The notes: a model not told the origin generated them from the sequence alone. Numbered from the stretch's first letter, positions 42,414 to 51,140 are shown. The stretch: DNA of 64,000 nt from Sphingomonas kyeonggiensis (GCF_014204495.1 NZ_JACHLN010000003.1:310001-374000), one strand, 5' to 3'. Made by a program: numbers and translations.

Positions 42414-44590
42414 GCGACGAACTCGACGAAATCCAGGCGATCTTCTTCGAAGAATGCGCCGAAGGTCTGGTGACCGCCGAGCAGGGCCTTTCGGCCATGC
42501 AGGCCGGCGACGTCTCGGCCGAAACCATCGCGGGCGTGTTCCGCGCGGTCCACTCGATCAAGGGCGGCGCCGGCGCGTTCGGCCATGCTGACCTCACGGC
42601 CTTCGCGCACAAGTTCGAGAACGTCCTCGACGAAGTGCGCGGCGGCAAGATCCCGCCGAGCCCCGGCGTGGTCAAGGTGATGCTGAGCGCCTTCGACATC
42701 CTGACCGACCATGTCGAATCCGCCAAGGGCCTGGCGCCCCGCCCGGCCGACCAGGCCGCGCTCGCCGCGCTCGAGCAGGTTCTCGCGAACAAGGGCGCCG
42801 ATGACGGCGCGCCCGTGGCCAACTCCACCGCCCCGGCACCCGCGGCGGTGGAGACTCCGGCCGCGCCGGCCGCCGACGAGGCGGACGAGTTCGGCTTCGT
42901 GCCGATGGCCGTGTCGCTCGACGATTTCGACGCCCCCGCCGAGGCTCCGGCCGCGGACGCGCCGTGGATCGTCACCTTCAAGCCTTCGCGCGCCGCGCTG
43001 GCCAATGCCGGCGAGCCGCTGCTGATCGTCCGCGAGCTCGAAGCGCTCGGCGCCGAGACCGTCGCGGTCGACACCTCGACGGTGCCGCCGCTGCGCGACC
43101 TCGATCCCGAGGACGCCTATTTCACCTGGACGCTGCGCGTTCCGGGCGAAGTGAGCGAGAGCGACATCAACGACTGCTTCGACTTCGTCGCACCGGATTC
43201 GATCGTCGAGGTCCGCCGTGACGAGACCGCTGCCCCGGCCGCCGCGCCGGTGGCCGAGGTTGCCGCCGCGGACGAGTTCGGCTTCGTGCCGGTGACCGCC
43301 GGCGTCGAGGACTTCGCCGCCGAGATGCAGCGCGTCGTCGAGACGATCGCCGCAGCCTCGCCGGCCGTCGGCAGCGTCGATACGCCCGCTATCGCCCCCA
43401 AGGCGAACAGCGATGCGCAGCAGACGATCCGCGTCGACCTGGGCAAGCTCGACCTGCTGCTCAACCTGGTCGGCGAGCTGGTGATCCGCAACTCGATCCT
43501 GGCCGACCGGCTCTCGCCGGCCGATCGCCAGCGCGTGGAACTCCCGGAACTGGCCCGCCTGACGCGCCAGATCCAGGACAATGTCATGTCGCTGCGCGCC
43601 CAGCCGATCAAGCAGGCCTTCAGCCGCGTGCCGCGCATGCTGCGCGACCTCTCGGTCGAGACCGGCAAGACGATCAACCTCGAGACCACCGGCGAGACGA
43701 CCGAAGTCGACAAGGGCGTGATCGAGAAGATCGGCGATCCGCTGACCCACATGATCCGCAACGCCGCGGACCATGGCCTGGAAAGCGCCGAGGAGCGCAT
43801 CGCCGCGGGCAAGTCGCCCGAGGGCACGATCAAGCTCTCGGCCGAGCAGAAGGGCGCGCGCATCTTCGTGCGGGTCTCGGACAATGGCCGCGGCATCAAT
43901 CGCGAGCGCGTCAAGGCCAAGGCCATCGAAAAGGGCATCATCCCCGCCGATGCGCAGCTGTCGAACGAAGAGATCGATCAGCTGATCTGCGCCCCGGGCT
44001 TCTCCACCGCGGAGACGATCTCGAACATCTCGGGTCGCGGCGTGGGCATGGACGTGGTCCGCTCGAACGTGGAAGCGCTTGGCGGCCGCATCGAGATCCA
44101 CTCGGTTCCGGGTGAAGGCACCACCTTCACCATGATCCTGCCGCTCACCCTGGCGATCCTGGACGGCATGATCGTCCGCCTCGCCGGCCAGCGCTTCGTG
44201 CTGCCGCTCGCGCATGTGCTCGAGACGGTCCAGCCCGAGCCGGGCCAGGTCAAGCGCACCGCGCCGGACAGCGAAGTGATCGACATGCGCGGCGAATATG
44301 TGCCGGTGAAGCGCACGACCGAGATCTTCGGGCTGAACGACGACCGCGCGGTCGAGGACAGCCTCGTCGTGATCGTCGAGAGCGAAGGTTCGGGCAAGGT
44401 CGGCCTCGTCGTCGACACGATCGATGACCGCCGCGAGGTCGTCATCAAGAGCCTCGACCAGAATCTCCACCCGATCCGCGGCCTGGGCGGCGCCACCATC
44501 CTTGGTGACGGCTCGATCGCACTCATCCTCGATATCGAGGCGCTCGTCGCCTCCACCAACCGCTATACCCCGAAAGGACTGGCAGCATGA
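42410..44590 (+). CDS. cheA: Chemotaxis histidine kinase CheA
   Basis: Encodes 726 residues from the GTG at 42410 overlapping the cheY stop; a GTG two codons upstream is equally in frame. The Hpt domain has the phospho-His in FRAVHSIKGGAGAFG (about residue 48). A P2-like domain spans about 185-270 (LLIVRELEALGAETVAVD). It is flanked by two copies of the short motif DEFGFVP (about 159-165 and 288-294). Then come the dimerisation, ATP-binding (HMIRNAADHGLE, DNGRGINRERV, GRGVGMDVVRSNVEALGG) and CheW-like domains. Central kinase of the array. Confidence 0.97.
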   Translation: MSDELDEIQAIFFEECAEGLVTAEQGLSAMQAGDVSAETIAGVFRAVHSIKGGAGAFGHADLTAFAHKFENVLDEVRGGKIPPSPGVVKVMLSAFDILTDHVESAKGLAPRPADQAALAALEQVLANKGADDGAPVANSTAPAPAAVETPAAPAADEADEFGFVPMAVSLDDFDAPAEAPAADAPWIVTFKPSRAALANAGEPLLIVRELEALGAETVAVDTSTVPPLRDLDPEDAYFTWTLRVPGEVSESDINDCFDFVAPDSIVEVRRDETAAPAAAPVAEVAAADEFGFVPVTAGVEDFAAEMQRVVETIAAASPAVGSVDTPAIAPKANSDAQQTIRVDLGKLDLLLNLVGELVIRNSILADRLSPADRQRVELPELARLTRQIQDNVMSLRAQPIKQAFSRVPRMLRDLSVETGKTINLETTGETTEVDKGVIEKIGDPLTHMIRNAADHGLESAEERIAAGKSPEGTIKLSAEQKGARIFVRVSDNGRGINRERVKAKAIEKGIIPADAQLSNEEIDQLICAPGFSTAETISNISGRGVGMDVVRSNVEALGGRIEIHSVPGEGTTFTMILPLTLAILDGMIVRLAGQRFVLPLAHVLETVQPEPGQVKRTAPDSEVIDMRGEYVPVKRTTEIFGLNDDRAVEDSLVVIVESEGSGKVGLVVDTIDDRREVVIKSLDQNLHPIRGLGGATILGDGSIALILDIEALVASTNRYTPKGLAA

Positions 44591-45084
44591 CCACGACCAA
44601 CGACAACGCCGGTACCGACCGCAAGATCGTTACCTTCTCGCTCGCCCAGCAGACCTTCGGGATCGACATGCGCGCGCTGATCGAAATCCGTGAATGGGAC
44701 GAGCCGACCCCGCTCCCCAACGTTCCGGGCTTCATCAAGGGCGTGACCAACCTGCGCGGCAACGTGATCCCGGTGGTCGGCCTCGCCGAGCGCCTGGGCT
44801 GGGAGCCGAGCGTGATCCATGCCCGCTCCTGCGTGCTGGTCGTCAACATCGCGGGCAAGCAGGCCGGCTTCCTGGTCGACGAAGTCAACGACATCGTCGC
44901 CATCGGCGAGACCGAGATCCAGCCAGCCCCCGAGGTCGAGACGATCGAGCCGACCGTGATCGCGGGCCTGGTGCGCATCGCCACGCGCCAGAAGGACGGC
45001 ACCCGGGACGAGAAGGGCACCATGGTGCTGCTGCTCGACCTCGACGCGCTGAGCCTGACCAAGCACCTGGATCTCGCAGCGTGA
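44587..45084 (+). CDS. cheW: Chemotaxis adaptor CheW
   Basis: Encodes 165 residues; its ATG overlaps the cheA stop. The CheW fold is clear: KIVTFSLAQQTFGIDMRALIEIREWDEPTPLPNVPGFIKGVTNLRGNVIPVVGLAERLG and ARSCVLVVNIAGKQAGFLVDEVNDIVAI. It joins CheA to chemoreceptors. Confidence 0.96.
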   Translation: MTTTNDNAGTDRKIVTFSLAQQTFGIDMRALIEIREWDEPTPLPNVPGFIKGVTNLRGNVIPVVGLAERLGWEPSVIHARSCVLVVNIAGKQAGFLVDEVNDIVAIGETEIQPAPEVETIEPTVIAGLVRIATRQKDGTRDEKGTMVLLLDLDALSLTKHLDLAA

Positions 45085-45959
45085 CCGCCGCCGGGGGCGC
45101 CCTGGCGCCTGCCGGCGTCGGGGTGGGCATGGCGGCGGCGAATGCGGAGCTCACGCCCCGCGATTTCGCCGCCATCGCCGCCATCATGCACGAGGATGCG
45201 CGCATCGCGCTGAGCGAGGCGAAGACCACGCTCGTCCAGTCGCGCCTGGGGCGCCGGCTGCGCGAGCACGGCCTGGCCAAGTTCTCCGACTATGTCGCGC
45301 TCGTGCAGAGCGACCCGGTGGAACGCCATGCGATGGTGGTGGCGCTGACCACGAACCACACGCATTTCTTCCGCGAGCCGCATCACTTCGATCATTTCCG
45401 CGAACACGTCCTGCCGGTGCTCAAGCGCAAGCAGGGTCCGATCCGGATCTGGTCGGCGGGATGCTCGTCGGGCGAGGAAGTCTATACGATCGCCATGTGC
45501 CTGCTGGGCCCGGACCGCACGTCGGCCACCTGGCTGCGCAACGCGGACGTCCGGCTGCTCGCCACCGACATCGCTCCCCACGTCGTGGAATCGGTACGTC
45601 GCGGCTTCTATGCCGACAACGTCGCCGAGGCGGTGCCCGAGCCTTATCGCTCCACCTGGATGAAGCCTGTGCAGGGCGGCTACCAGATGGCCGACGAGGC
45701 ACGCGCGCTGGTGACGGCCAAGGTGCTCAACCTGTTCGAGCCCTGGCCGCTCAAGGCCGCCTATGACGTGATCTTCTGCCGTAACGTGATGATCTATTTC
45801 GGGGATCCCGCGAAGGAAGAGCTGGAGGCGGGTTTCGTCAACCAGCTGGCTCCCGGCGCGCACCTCTATATCGGTCACTCGGAACGGCTGATCGGGCCGG
45901 CGGCGCGCCACATGCGCTCGTGCGGTCACACCATCTATCAGAAGCCGGAGGTGCACTGA
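45081..45959 (+). CDS. cheR: Chemoreceptor methyltransferase CheR
   Basis: Encodes 292 residues from a GTG overlapping the cheW stop in the same GTGA fashion used in this operon; ATG 45129 is an alternative. The N-terminal helical domain leads to TTNHTHFFREPHHFDHF, then SAM-binding RIWSAGCSSGEEVYTIAM and the late motif VIFCRNVMIYFGDPAKEELEAGF with YIGHSERL. It methylates receptor Glu residues; the two receptors upstream carry a CheR-tether-like C-terminus. Confidence 0.95.
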   Translation: MTAAGGALAPAGVGVGMAAANAELTPRDFAAIAAIMHEDARIALSEAKTTLVQSRLGRRLREHGLAKFSDYVALVQSDPVERHAMVVALTTNHTHFFREPHHFDHFREHVLPVLKRKQGPIRIWSAGCSSGEEVYTIAMCLLGPDRTSATWLRNADVRLLATDIAPHVVESVRRGFYADNVAEAVPEPYRSTWMKPVQGGYQMADEARALVTAKVLNLFEPWPLKAAYDVIFCRNVMIYFGDPAKEELEAGFVNQLAPGAHLYIGHSERLIGPAARHMRSCGHTIYQKPEVH

Positions 45960-46996
45960 TGGCACCGGTACGTACGCTTATCGTCGATGACAGCGCCTCG
46001 ATGCGCGCGACGCTCAAGCGCATGCTTGCCCAGGACCCGGCAATCGAGGTCGTCGGCATGGCGCCCGAGCCGTTCGCGGCCCGGGAGATGATCAAGCAGC
46101 TCAACCCCGACGTGCTGACGCTCGACGTCGAGATGCCGGGGATGGACGGGCTGTCGTTCCTAGAGCGCATCATGCGCCTCCGGCCGATGCCGGTGGTGAT
46201 GTGCTCGACGCTGACCGCCCGCGGCGCGGAAGTGACGATCGAGGCGCTCCGCCTGGGCGCGGTCGACTATGTCACCAAGCCCAGCGGCACGCCCGAGGAT
46301 ATCGAGCGCGACGCGGTGCTGCTCTGCGAGAAGGTGAAGGCCGCCGCCCGTTCGGTCGCCCGCGCCGGCCCGCAGCGCCTGCCCGCCCAGCCGACCCTCG
46401 CCGCTGGCGCGGTCGGGGACCGGATCATCGCGCTCGGTTCGTCCACCGGTGGCGTCGAGGCGCTGTTCTCGCTGCTGCCGGCACTGCCGGAAAACTGCCC
46501 GCCGGTGCTGATCGTCCAGCACATGCCGGCCGCGTTCACCCGCAATTTCGCGGAGCGGCTGAACGGCGAATGCAGGGTCCAGGTTGTGGAAGCTACGGAT
46601 GGCGCGCCGGTGCTGCCCGGAACCGTCTATATTGCTCCTGGAGGGCAGCGCCACATGGAGCTGCGTGGGGGCGTCCGCGGCCATATCAAGCTGCGCGAGG
46701 GCGACCCCGTCTCCGGCCACCGGCCTTCGGTGGACACGCTGTTTCACTCGGTCGCGCCCCTGGGCGCTGCCGCGGTCGGCGTGATCCTCACCGGCATGGG
46801 TGCCGATGGCGCGCAGGGGATGCTGGCGATGCGCCGGGCGGGTGCCCGGACGCTGGGTCAGAGCCGCGAAACCTGCGTTGTCTGGGGAATGCCGCGTTCG
46901 GCCAAGGAGCTGGGTGCGGTGGAACATGAAGTTGGTTTGTCAGGCATGCCTGAGGCGATCCTCAAGGCCTGCCGTGAAAAGATTGGGAGCGTCTGA
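45959..46996 (+). CDS. cheB: Chemoreceptor methylesterase/deamidase CheB
   Basis: Encodes 345 residues; ATG overlaps the cheR stop (TGATG). A receiver domain has Asp56 in VLTLDVEMPGMDG and Lys in YVTKPSG. The C-terminal methylesterase has the Ser nucleophile in ALGSSTGGVEAL (about 161-162), His188 in IVQHMPAAFT and the Asp in TGMGADGAQGM. It removes methyl groups from receptors in response to CheA phosphorylation. Confidence 0.96.
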   Translation: MAPVRTLIVDDSASMRATLKRMLAQDPAIEVVGMAPEPFAAREMIKQLNPDVLTLDVEMPGMDGLSFLERIMRLRPMPVVMCSTLTARGAEVTIEALRLGAVDYVTKPSGTPEDIERDAVLLCEKVKAAARSVARAGPQRLPAQPTLAAGAVGDRIIALGSSTGGVEALFSLLPALPENCPPVLIVQHMPAAFTRNFAERLNGECRVQVVEATDGAPVLPGTVYIAPGGQRHMELRGGVRGHIKLREGDPVSGHRPSVDTLFHSVAPLGAAAVGVILTGMGADGAQGMLAMRRAGARTLGQSRETCVVWGMPRSAKELGAVEHEVGLSGMPEAILKACREKIGSV

Positions 46997-47385
46997 TGCC
47001 TGCTGCTGCAGCGATCAAGGTGATGGTGGTCGATGACCAGACCAGCATGCGCGCGATGATCCGTCGCGCTCTGCAGGATCTCGGGTTCAAGGACGTGCGC
47101 GACAAGCCGAGTGCCCAGGAAGCCCTGGCCTCGGTCAAGGCCGACCGCGTGCACCTGATCATCTCCGATTTCAACATGCCGGAAATGGACGGCCTCCAGT
47201 TCCTGGAAGCGGTCCGCACCGATGCGGTGATCGGCAAGACGGTGTTCATCATGCTCACCGGCTCGTCGGACAAGGAGATCGTCCAGAAGGCCGCGGCCCT
47301 GGGCGTGAACAACTATGTCGTGAAGCCCTTCGCGCCCGCCGCGCTGAAGGAGAAGATCGAGCGCGTCTTCGGCGAGCTCACCTGA
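46996..47385 (+). CDS. cheY: Chemotaxis response regulator CheY (second)
   Basis: Encodes 129 residues; TGATG overlap with cheB. Receiver only: DD at 13-14, Asp58 in LIISDFNMPEMDG, Thr in IMLTGSSD, Lys in YVVKPFAP. It is closer to motor-binding CheY proteins than the first copy (MRAMIRRALQDLGF...EALASVKADRVHLIISDFNMP). With two CheY proteins one may switch the motor and one may drain phosphate. Confidence 0.95.
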   Translation: MPAAAAIKVMVVDDQTSMRAMIRRALQDLGFKDVRDKPSAQEALASVKADRVHLIISDFNMPEMDGLQFLEAVRTDAVIGKTVFIMLTGSSDKEIVQKAAALGVNNYVVKPFAPAALKEKIERVFGELT

Positions 47386-47909
47386 TGCGCCGGCTCGCCA
47401 TTGTTCAGGGCGAGCATGCCGTGGTCGCCGAGCCGGGGGTGGTCGTGTCCACCCTGCTCGGCAGCTGCGTCGCGGCCTGTCTGTTCGATCCGGTCGCCCG
47501 GGTCGGGGGCATGAACCACTTCCTGCTCGGCGAGCCCAGTGCGGACCAGCGCGTGGGTGCCGCCGAGATGGCGCGCTACGGCGTGCATGCCATGGAAGTG
47601 GTCATCAACGGGATGATGCAGAAGGGCGCGGTGCGCGGCCGGCTGATGGCGCATCTATACGGGGGTGCCAACATCGTCTCCGGACTGGGCTCGATCGGCT
47701 CCTCGAACGCGTCGTTCGCGCGCCGCTTCATGGAAACCGAAGGCATCCAGGTGGCGCATGCGGACCTGGGGGGAACGAGCGCGCGCAAGATCGAGTTCCT
47801 GCCGCATGAGGGCCGCAGCCGCTGCGTCAAGGTTACGGACCGCGTGCCCGAGCGCCCGCTGGTCCCCGTTCAAGCCCCGGTTTCCGGTGGCGATTTGGAG
47901 CTGTTCTGA
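47385..47909 (+). CDS. cheD: Chemoreceptor glutamine deamidase CheD
   Basis: Encodes 174 residues. Catalytic residues are present: Cys28 in STLLGSCVAACLFD and His45 in GGMNHFLLGEP. It also holds ARYGVHAMEVVINGMMQKGA and KIEFLPHEGRSRCVKV. CheD deamidates receptor glutamines and can bind CheC phosphatase, which is not encoded here. TGATG overlap at both ends. Confidence 0.95.
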   Translation: MRRLAIVQGEHAVVAEPGVVVSTLLGSCVAACLFDPVARVGGMNHFLLGEPSADQRVGAAEMARYGVHAMEVVINGMMQKGAVRGRLMAHLYGGANIVSGLGSIGSSNASFARRFMETEGIQVAHADLGGTSARKIEFLPHEGRSRCVKVTDRVPERPLVPVQAPVSGGDLELF

Positions 47910-48244
47910 TGTCCTGCATGCCCATCCCCTCACAGCTCTCCGGTTCGCAGGCGATCGCCGGCTTCGACCCCTTCTCGTCGACGCTCCACACCGTGGTGGC
48001 GAACGAGATCCGCGAGATGCGGGTGAAGCTCGAGGCACTGGCGGAAGTGCTCGTCTGCGACGAGCATTTCGCGGCCTCCTACCTCGAGCAGCTGCAGGAC
48101 TTCGACTATCTCATCCAGCATGCGGATGAGTGCGTGAACCTGCTCGAGCGGATTGCCGGTGGCGAGGACTCGCTCACCGCGATCGGCCATATCCGCCTCG
48201 GCGCCGTGCAGCAGCGCATGCGCGACGCGCTTCGGAGCGCCTGA
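47909..48244 (+). CDS. Small helical protein of chemotaxis operon, possible CheZ-like phosphatase
   Basis: Encodes 111 residues, overlapping the cheD stop. It is predicted mostly alpha-helical: ANEIREMRVKLEALAEVLVCDEHFAASYLEQLQDFDYLIQHADECVNLLERIAGG. The segment QDFDYLIQ holds a DxxxQ pattern after QDF, resembling the CheZ active site QDFQDLTGQ with one residue fewer. No CheZ, CheC or CheX is otherwise encoded in the operon. The assignment is a hypothesis; the protein is much shorter than CheZ (about 214 residues) and lacks the known C-terminal CheY-binding peptide. Confidence 0.6.
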   Translation: MSCMPIPSQLSGSQAIAGFDPFSSTLHTVVANEIREMRVKLEALAEVLVCDEHFAASYLEQLQDFDYLIQHADECVNLLERIAGGEDSLTAIGHIRLGAVQQRMRDALRSA

Positions 48245-48246
48245 CC

Positions 48247-49101
48247 ATGCCAGCTTATGGCGGCAATGATCGCCCCATCATCGTCAAGAAGGTCAAGAAG
48301 GTCGCCGGGGGTCACCATGGCGGCGCCTGGAAGGTCGCATATGCCGACTTCGTGACCGCGATGATGGCGTTCTTCATGCTGCTGTGGCTGATCGCCAATC
48401 CGGACAAGCAGCGCCTGAAGGGCCTCGCCGCCTATTTCTCGCCGACCGTGTCCGACACCGCGCCGTCGACGCCCGTGATGGGAACGTCGGAAGGTGCTGG
48501 CGGCCAGGCGCGTCGTTCGTCGAACGACAGCAGCCGCGCCAACGGCACGCCGACCACCGAGGCCGCGACCAGCGGCGCGGCGCGCGGCGGCACCGCCAAT
48601 GTGCCCGACACCTCGATGCGCGTCCTCGCCAGCGAGCTGCAGGTCGCGCTCGATTCCGTGCCGCAGGACCAGGGCCGCAAGAGCGTTGCGATCCAGCCGG
48701 ACCGCAACGGCATGCGCATCACGCTGATGGACACCGACAAGCAGTCGATGTTCCGCGCCGGCACCGCCGAGCTCAACCCGTTCGCCCGTTCGCTGCTCGC
48801 CAAGACCGCGGCCAAGCTTGCCCAGTCGGGCGGCCAGATCGCGATCGAGGGGCATACCGATGCCTCGGGCGGTGGCCAGAGCGACGCCAACTGGCAGCTT
48901 TCGGGCGCCCGCGCGCTCGCCGCACGCCAGGCGATGATCGCATCCGGCATGACAGCGGACCGCTTCGCAGAGGTCGTCGCCATGGGCGGCACCCGGCCGG
49001 TGTTCCCGGACCAGCCCGATCGACCGGAGAACCGGCGGATCACCATCGTCCTGAAGGCGGAAGCTTCCTCGCTGCCGACCGACAGCAGCTTCAAGTTCTG
49101 A
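48247..49101 (+). CDS. motB: Flagellar motor stator protein MotB
   Basis: Encodes 284 residues from ATG 48247, two bases after the upstream stop. One membrane helix (YADFVTAMMAFFMLLWLIAN) carries the proton-accepting Asp34. A long Ser/Thr/Ala linker leads to an OmpA-type peptidoglycan-binding domain (about 145-270): IAIEGHTDASGGGQSDANWQLSGARALAARQAMI, with RPENRRITIVL. It anchors the stator to the cell wall. Confidence 0.96.
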   Translation: MPAYGGNDRPIIVKKVKKVAGGHHGGAWKVAYADFVTAMMAFFMLLWLIANPDKQRLKGLAAYFSPTVSDTAPSTPVMGTSEGAGGQARRSSNDSSRANGTPTTEAATSGAARGGTANVPDTSMRVLASELQVALDSVPQDQGRKSVAIQPDRNGMRITLMDTDKQSMFRAGTAELNPFARSLLAKTAAKLAQSGGQIAIEGHTDASGGGQSDANWQLSGARALAARQAMIASGMTADRFAEVVAMGGTRPVFPDQPDRPENRRITIVLKAEASSLPTDSSFKF

Positions 49102-49112
49102 GTATCGGCGCC

Positions 49113-49565
49113 ATGAAGAAGATCCTGTTCCTGATCGTCGTGCTGCTCTCCGGGCTTGGCCTGGGGGGCGCTGCCGCATTCGGCACCCTGCTGGTGCTGG
49201 GGCCCCGCCCTGCCCAGGCCGCTTCGGCTCCGGCAGCTGCAGAGGAAGTCAAGACGGCGTTCGTGCCCGTCGACAAGCTGCTCGCGCCGCTCGTCTCGGC
49301 CGATGACGGCCGCCTGACCGGCTATGTCCAGTTCCAGTTCAACCTCGAGGTGCCGGAGGACAAGTCGTCCGAGGTGACCGCGCGGCTGCCGCTGCTGCTC
49401 CACGCGATCAACATGCGCACCTTCAAGACGCCGATGGCAGCGGGCAAGGACGGGCTGCTGCCCAGCCTCGACCAGTTCCGCAAGGTAGTGGAAGCATCGG
49501 CCCCCGAAGCGTTCGGCGCCGGCGTCGTCCGCAAGGTCGCGATCACCCAGGCTACCCCTGCGTAA
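49113..49565 (+). CDS. fliL: Flagellar basal-body protein FliL
   Basis: Encodes 150 residues. An N-terminal membrane helix (ILFLIVVLLSGLGLGGAAAFGTLLVL) is followed by a periplasmic domain with VPVDKLLAPLVSADDGRLTGYVQFQFNLEVPEDKSSEVTARLPLLLHAINMRTF, similar to FliL, which surrounds the stator. The family is poorly conserved, and its location directly after motB supports the call. Last gene of the chemotaxis operon. Confidence 0.8.
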   Translation: MKKILFLIVVLLSGLGLGGAAAFGTLLVLGPRPAQAASAPAAAEEVKTAFVPVDKLLAPLVSADDGRLTGYVQFQFNLEVPEDKSSEVTARLPLLLHAINMRTFKTPMAAGKDGLLPSLDQFRKVVEASAPEAFGAGVVRKVAITQATPA

Positions 49566-49617
49566 ACTACGTATTTTGCGGCGTGGGGGCCCGCGTCCGC
49601 CACGGTTCTACCTATAA
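49564..49617 (+). promoter_or_regulatory. Promoter-like region of the PilZ gene
   Basis: AAACTACGTATTTT at 49564-49577 is close to the palindrome AAACTACGCAGTTT upstream of chemoreceptor copy 1. CCTATAA lies at 49611-49617, 47 bases downstream; the same distance is 36 at the chemoreceptor, one helical turn less. It overlaps the fliL stop codon. Confidence 0.5.
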
Positions 49618-49650
49618 AATAGTATGAACCCGCAACCAGCCGAGGACATA

Positions 49651-50268
49651 GTGGAAGCCATCCCCGCCAGCGCATTCGAGGATCGCGACGACTGGGTCGA
49701 GCGCGCGCCACGTGCCGTGGCCACCCTGCTCGTCGGCAAGCTGAGCCATGAGGGCAATCCCGGCCAGCTTTGCCGCGTACGGAACATTTCCGAGCATGGC
49801 ATGCAGATCGACACGATCGCGTCCCTGCTGCCGGCCATGAAGATCAGCGTCGAGCTGCGCGGTGGCGCCCAGCTGAGCGGCGCGATCGCCTGGACCAAGG
49901 GCAGCCGCGCCGGAGTCCGCTTCGACGCACCCGCCGACGTCAACGCGATCCTGGGCAAGCCCCAAGCCGAAGCCACCGCAGCGCGCCCGCGCTCGCCGCG
50001 CTTCACCGCCGACGTGCCGGCGCGGATCAGCTCGCTCGGCCGCTCGATCGACGTGATCGTCGCCGACCTATCCCAGGGCGGCGCCTGCCTGCGCCTGCAG
50101 CGCACGCTGCGCGTCGACAGCGAAGTGATCCTGATGATCCCCGGCCTGCCCACGCGCCGCTGCACCACGCGCTGGAGCAACGAGGAATTCGCGGGCATCG
50201 CCTTCCACGATCCGATTTCCTATACCGAGCTCTCGGCCTGGCTGGACAGCCCCGCCGCGCATAGCTGA
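49651..50268 (+). CDS. Tandem PilZ-domain protein
   Basis: Encodes 205 residues from the GTG at 49651, which has GAGGA five bases before it; ATG 49624 has no ribosome site and nearly coincides with the expected transcription start. Two PilZ-like domains are seen. The first has ERAPR and RNISEHGMQID; the second has RPRSPR and VADLSQGGACLRL, matching RxxxR and (D/N)xSxxG of cyclic-di-GMP binders. It may link c-di-GMP to motor function, as it follows the stator genes. Confidence 0.85.
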   Translation: MEAIPASAFEDRDDWVERAPRAVATLLVGKLSHEGNPGQLCRVRNISEHGMQIDTIASLLPAMKISVELRGGAQLSGAIAWTKGSRAGVRFDAPADVNAILGKPQAEATAARPRSPRFTADVPARISSLGRSIDVIVADLSQGGACLRLQRTLRVDSEVILMIPGLPTRRCTTRWSNEEFAGIAFHDPISYTELSAWLDSPAAHS

Positions 50269-50296
50269 ACGGCTCTACGCTCTTAACGCAGACTGG

Positions 50297-50329
50297 GGCG
50301 TCCGTGCCGTGGCACGGGCGCCTCTTTTT
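50297..50329 (+). terminator. Terminator after PilZ gene
   Basis: GGCGTCCGTGCC (50297-50308) pairs with GGCACGGGCGCC (50311-50322) with one G-U, followed by TCTTTTT. Confidence 0.92.
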
Positions 50330-50570
50330 GCGTTCCAACACTGGTTGCGCTCCGACTCGCGGAAGTACACAAAGTACAGGCCAAGAGCGGGTTTTCGCCC
50401 TAGCTATCTTCCCTATTTTCCCGGAGACGCGTCCGATCTCGCAATATTCTTGCGGCAGCGTGATCCTATTTTTCCAACAGAATGAAAGAGTGGCCAGCCA
50501 TCAGGCGGGCAGGACCGGTCGATCAGACGAAATCCTACATTGCAAGGACGGGACGGAACCACGGCCTCGC
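50330..50570. other. Intergenic region without recognisable gene
   Basis: About 240 bases of lower GC between the PilZ terminator and the end of the small membrane-protein gene. Long frames crossing it are antisense or Arg/Pro-rich and lack ribosome sites. I see no repeat or RNA-like structure that I could support. Confidence 0.4.
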
Positions 50571-50966
50571 TCAGCAGGGGCCGTGCCAGAAGACCTTGTG
50601 GCTGAGCTCGGAATAACAGCCCTCGAGCATCGGCAACGCCCGCTTGCCGGCACCGACATGATATCCCCAACCGCCATCGAAAAAGGGCTTGATCAGGATA
50701 TCGACGCCCCATTCGTGCACGATGACGCGATCGGGATGGAGGCCCGCAATGGCAGCGGGCCATTGGCTCTCCGGGATGGAAGCATGATATTCCGGCGGCC
50801 TGGCCGGATATCTTGCGATCAGCGCTTGGGCTTCGCCGCGGATCGCCGCCAGCCTTGCCGGATCGGATACGGGCCAGGGGAGATGCGAGAGCAGCAACAG
50901 CACGCCATAGGCCAGCAGCATCGCCAAGACCACGAGCGCGATGGTGCAGCCTTTCCGACGCGTCAT
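50571..50966 (-). CDS. Hypothetical membrane-anchored protein
   Basis: Encodes 131 residues from MTRRKGCTIALVVLAMLLAYGVLLLLS, a signal-anchor helix. The outer part (ARYPARPPEYHASIPESQWPAAIAGLHPDRVIVHEWGVDILIKPFFDGGWGYHVG) ends with three-Cys-type residues (EGCYSELSHKVFWHGPC). I do not recognise a family. It is on the minus strand downstream of the fliNOP terminator and probably unrelated to flagella. Confidence 0.6.
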   Translation of the reverse strand: MTRRKGCTIALVVLAMLLAYGVLLLLSHLPWPVSDPARLAAIRGEAQALIARYPARPPEYHASIPESQWPAAIAGLHPDRVIVHEWGVDILIKPFFDGGWGYHVGAGKRALPMLEGCYSELSHKVFWHGPC

Positions 50967-51083
50967 CTGCGAAGTGAAGCATATCTTCGATGCGTTAGCT
51001 ATCGGCAGCACAGATATACGGCACTGCAATCCTCGCTTTCCGGGGGGAGGATTGATTGAACAACCCTCTGCCCCCCAAAGCAA

Positions 51084-51115
51084 AAAGGGCGGGCGCCCCC
51101 CGGCACCCGCCCTTT
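51084..51115 (-). terminator. Terminator of fliN-fliO-fliP operon
   Basis: AAAGGGCGGG (51084-51093) and CCCGCCCTTT (51106-51115) form a perfect 10-bp stem; on the minus strand it is followed by TTTTTGC. Confidence 0.9.
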
Positions 51116-51140
51116 CTTCCCTGAACACTCGGCCGCTTCG

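Noticed and set aside
41972..44470. 832-codon open frame opposite cheY/cheA
   Set aside because: Antisense shadow of cheA, rich in Asp/His/Arg without conserved motifs.
50413..50982. 189-codon minus-strand open frame over the hypothetical membrane-protein gene
   Set aside because: Different frame of the gene at 50571-50966, which has a clear membrane anchor; the alternative frame is Arg/Ser/Pro-rich.
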